The notes under the pieces: model-generated | Told to the model about the DNA's origin: nothing | What the model saw: only the letters and a program-made list of their open reading frames with translations | The model's database searches: none | Program-made: the position numbers and the translations under genes | Source of the DNA: Bacteroidales bacterium | Lineage (GTDB): Bacteria; Bacteroidota; Bacteroidia; Bacteroidales; P3 | NCBI GenBank assembly: GCA_023227645.1 | Contig: JALNVJ010000020.1 | Coordinates: forward strand, 1 to 14,328 | Reading direction: 5' to 3' | Length of the DNA stretch: 14,328 bases | Part shown: positions 13,861-14,328 of the stretch, piece after piece | Layout: every line of letters starts with the position of its first letter | How positions within the stretch are numbered: the stretch's first letter is position 1

Positions 13861-13868
13861 TAATTTTG
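13861..13868 (+). promoter_or_regulatory. Candidate -7 box for sodB
   Basis: TAATTTTG matches TAnnTTTG on the plus strand, 89 nt before the sodB ATG. No TTG is found 19-21 nt upstream, so this is weak. If real, it would touch the -33 element of the divergent korDABC promoter. Confidence 0.3.
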
Positions 13869-13957
13869 TTAATAAACTAATAAAGCAATAATCCAACGAA
13901 AATCTCGTTATTATTATTGTTAGATAATTTATTGTATTAATTAATATTCAAAACACT

Positions 13958-14328
13958 ATGTCAACATTTACTTTACCAGTGTTCCCATTTGCTCAAGATG
14001 CATTGGAACCTCATATTTCAAAAACAACAATCGAATTCCATTATGGCAAACACCATCAAGCTTATGTAGATAATTTAAATAAGCTAATCGTAGGAACAGA
14101 ATTTGAAAACTCAACACTTGAAGAAATCGTTATGAAATCAAGTGGTGGTATTTTTAATAATGCTGCACAAGTATGGAATCATACCTTTTATTGGAATTGT
14201 TTAACTCCTAAATCGATATTAAAACCTCAAGGTAAATTACTTGAAGCAATTGAAAAAGAGTTTGGTAACTTTGATGAATTCAAAGCAAAATTCACAACTG
14301 CTGCTGTAACTTTATTTGGTTCAGGATG
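13958..14328 (+). CDS. sodB: Superoxide dismutase, Fe-type (possibly cambialistic), 5' part
   Basis: Converts superoxide to oxygen and hydrogen peroxide in the cytosol. The first 123 codons are present; the window ends at FGSG, just before the usual WAWLV. Visible active-site parts are His28 of FHYGKHHQAYVDNLN (metal ligand), His32 and Tyr36 of the second shell, and His75 of AAQVWNHTFYWNCL (second ligand). Gln71 lies in the N-terminal domain, as in Fe-type enzymes; Mn-type enzymes place the equivalent Gln later. The remaining Asp and His ligands lie beyond the window. Bacteroides and Porphyromonas homologues can use either Fe or Mn, so the metal is not settled. It diverges from korDABC, whose iron-sulfur enzymes it would help protect. 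Confidence 0.95.
   Translation, partial: MSTFTLPVFPFAQDALEPHISKTTIEFHYGKHHQAYVDNLNKLIVGTEFENSTLEEIVMKSSGGIFNNAAQVWNHTFYWNCLTPKSILKPQGKLLEAIEKEFGNFDEFKAKFTTAAVTLFGSG

Overview
The window reads as a low-GC member of the Bacteroidetes, most likely order Bacteroidales, with a largely anaerobic metabolism. Three lines of evidence agree. The gene content combines homodimeric pyruvate:ferredoxin oxidoreductase, a KorDABC-type 2-oxoacid:ferredoxin oxidoreductase, RnfA and an Fe-type superoxide dismutase. Shine-Dalgarno sequences are mostly absent. Most gene starts are preceded by the Bacteroidetes-type promoter (-33 TTTG or TTG, about 19 nt, -7 TAnnTTTG). The species cannot be named from the sequence alone.

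Layout. 1-1302 (minus): prs followed by the 5' part of rplY (ribosomal protein L25), cut by the window edge. 1441-1524 (plus): tRNA-Leu(CAA) with its own promoter, ending in a hairpin terminator shared with the convergent outer-membrane barrel gene. 1590-2598 (minus): mscL and a small secreted beta-barrel protein. 2720-6259 (minus): a complete 1179-residue PFOR with a strong terminator. 6509-7276 (minus): an alpha/beta hydrolase, divergent from 7407-10231 (plus), a compact four-gene unit of rnfA, an unrecognised basic protein that resembles a catalytically dead MNT nucleotidyltransferase, a family 2 glycosyltransferase and a family 9 glycosyltransferase. 10232-11099: about 870 bp without an intact gene, holding a decayed IS5-type transposase fragment, four 21-bp tandem repeats, a possible second IS end and a bidirectional terminator. 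11100-13778 (minus): korD-korA-korB-korC, transcribed from a well-formed promoter. 13958-14328 (plus): the first 123 codons of sodB, divergent from kor.

How the parts fit. PFOR and the Kor complex both load electrons from 2-oxoacid oxidation onto ferredoxin. Rnf is the membrane complex that re-oxidises ferredoxin with NAD+ while pumping ions, so three parts of one ferredoxin economy lie within 7 kb. These enzymes are oxygen-sensitive, and the adjacent superoxide dismutase fits an aerotolerant anaerobe. The most unusual points are the separation of rnfA from the rest of an rnf operon and its position at the head of a lipopolysaccharide-type glycosyltransferase unit, the degenerate MNT-like protein within that unit, and the 21-bp repeat block beside the dead transposase. 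I see no clear evidence of a wholly new defence or mobile system.
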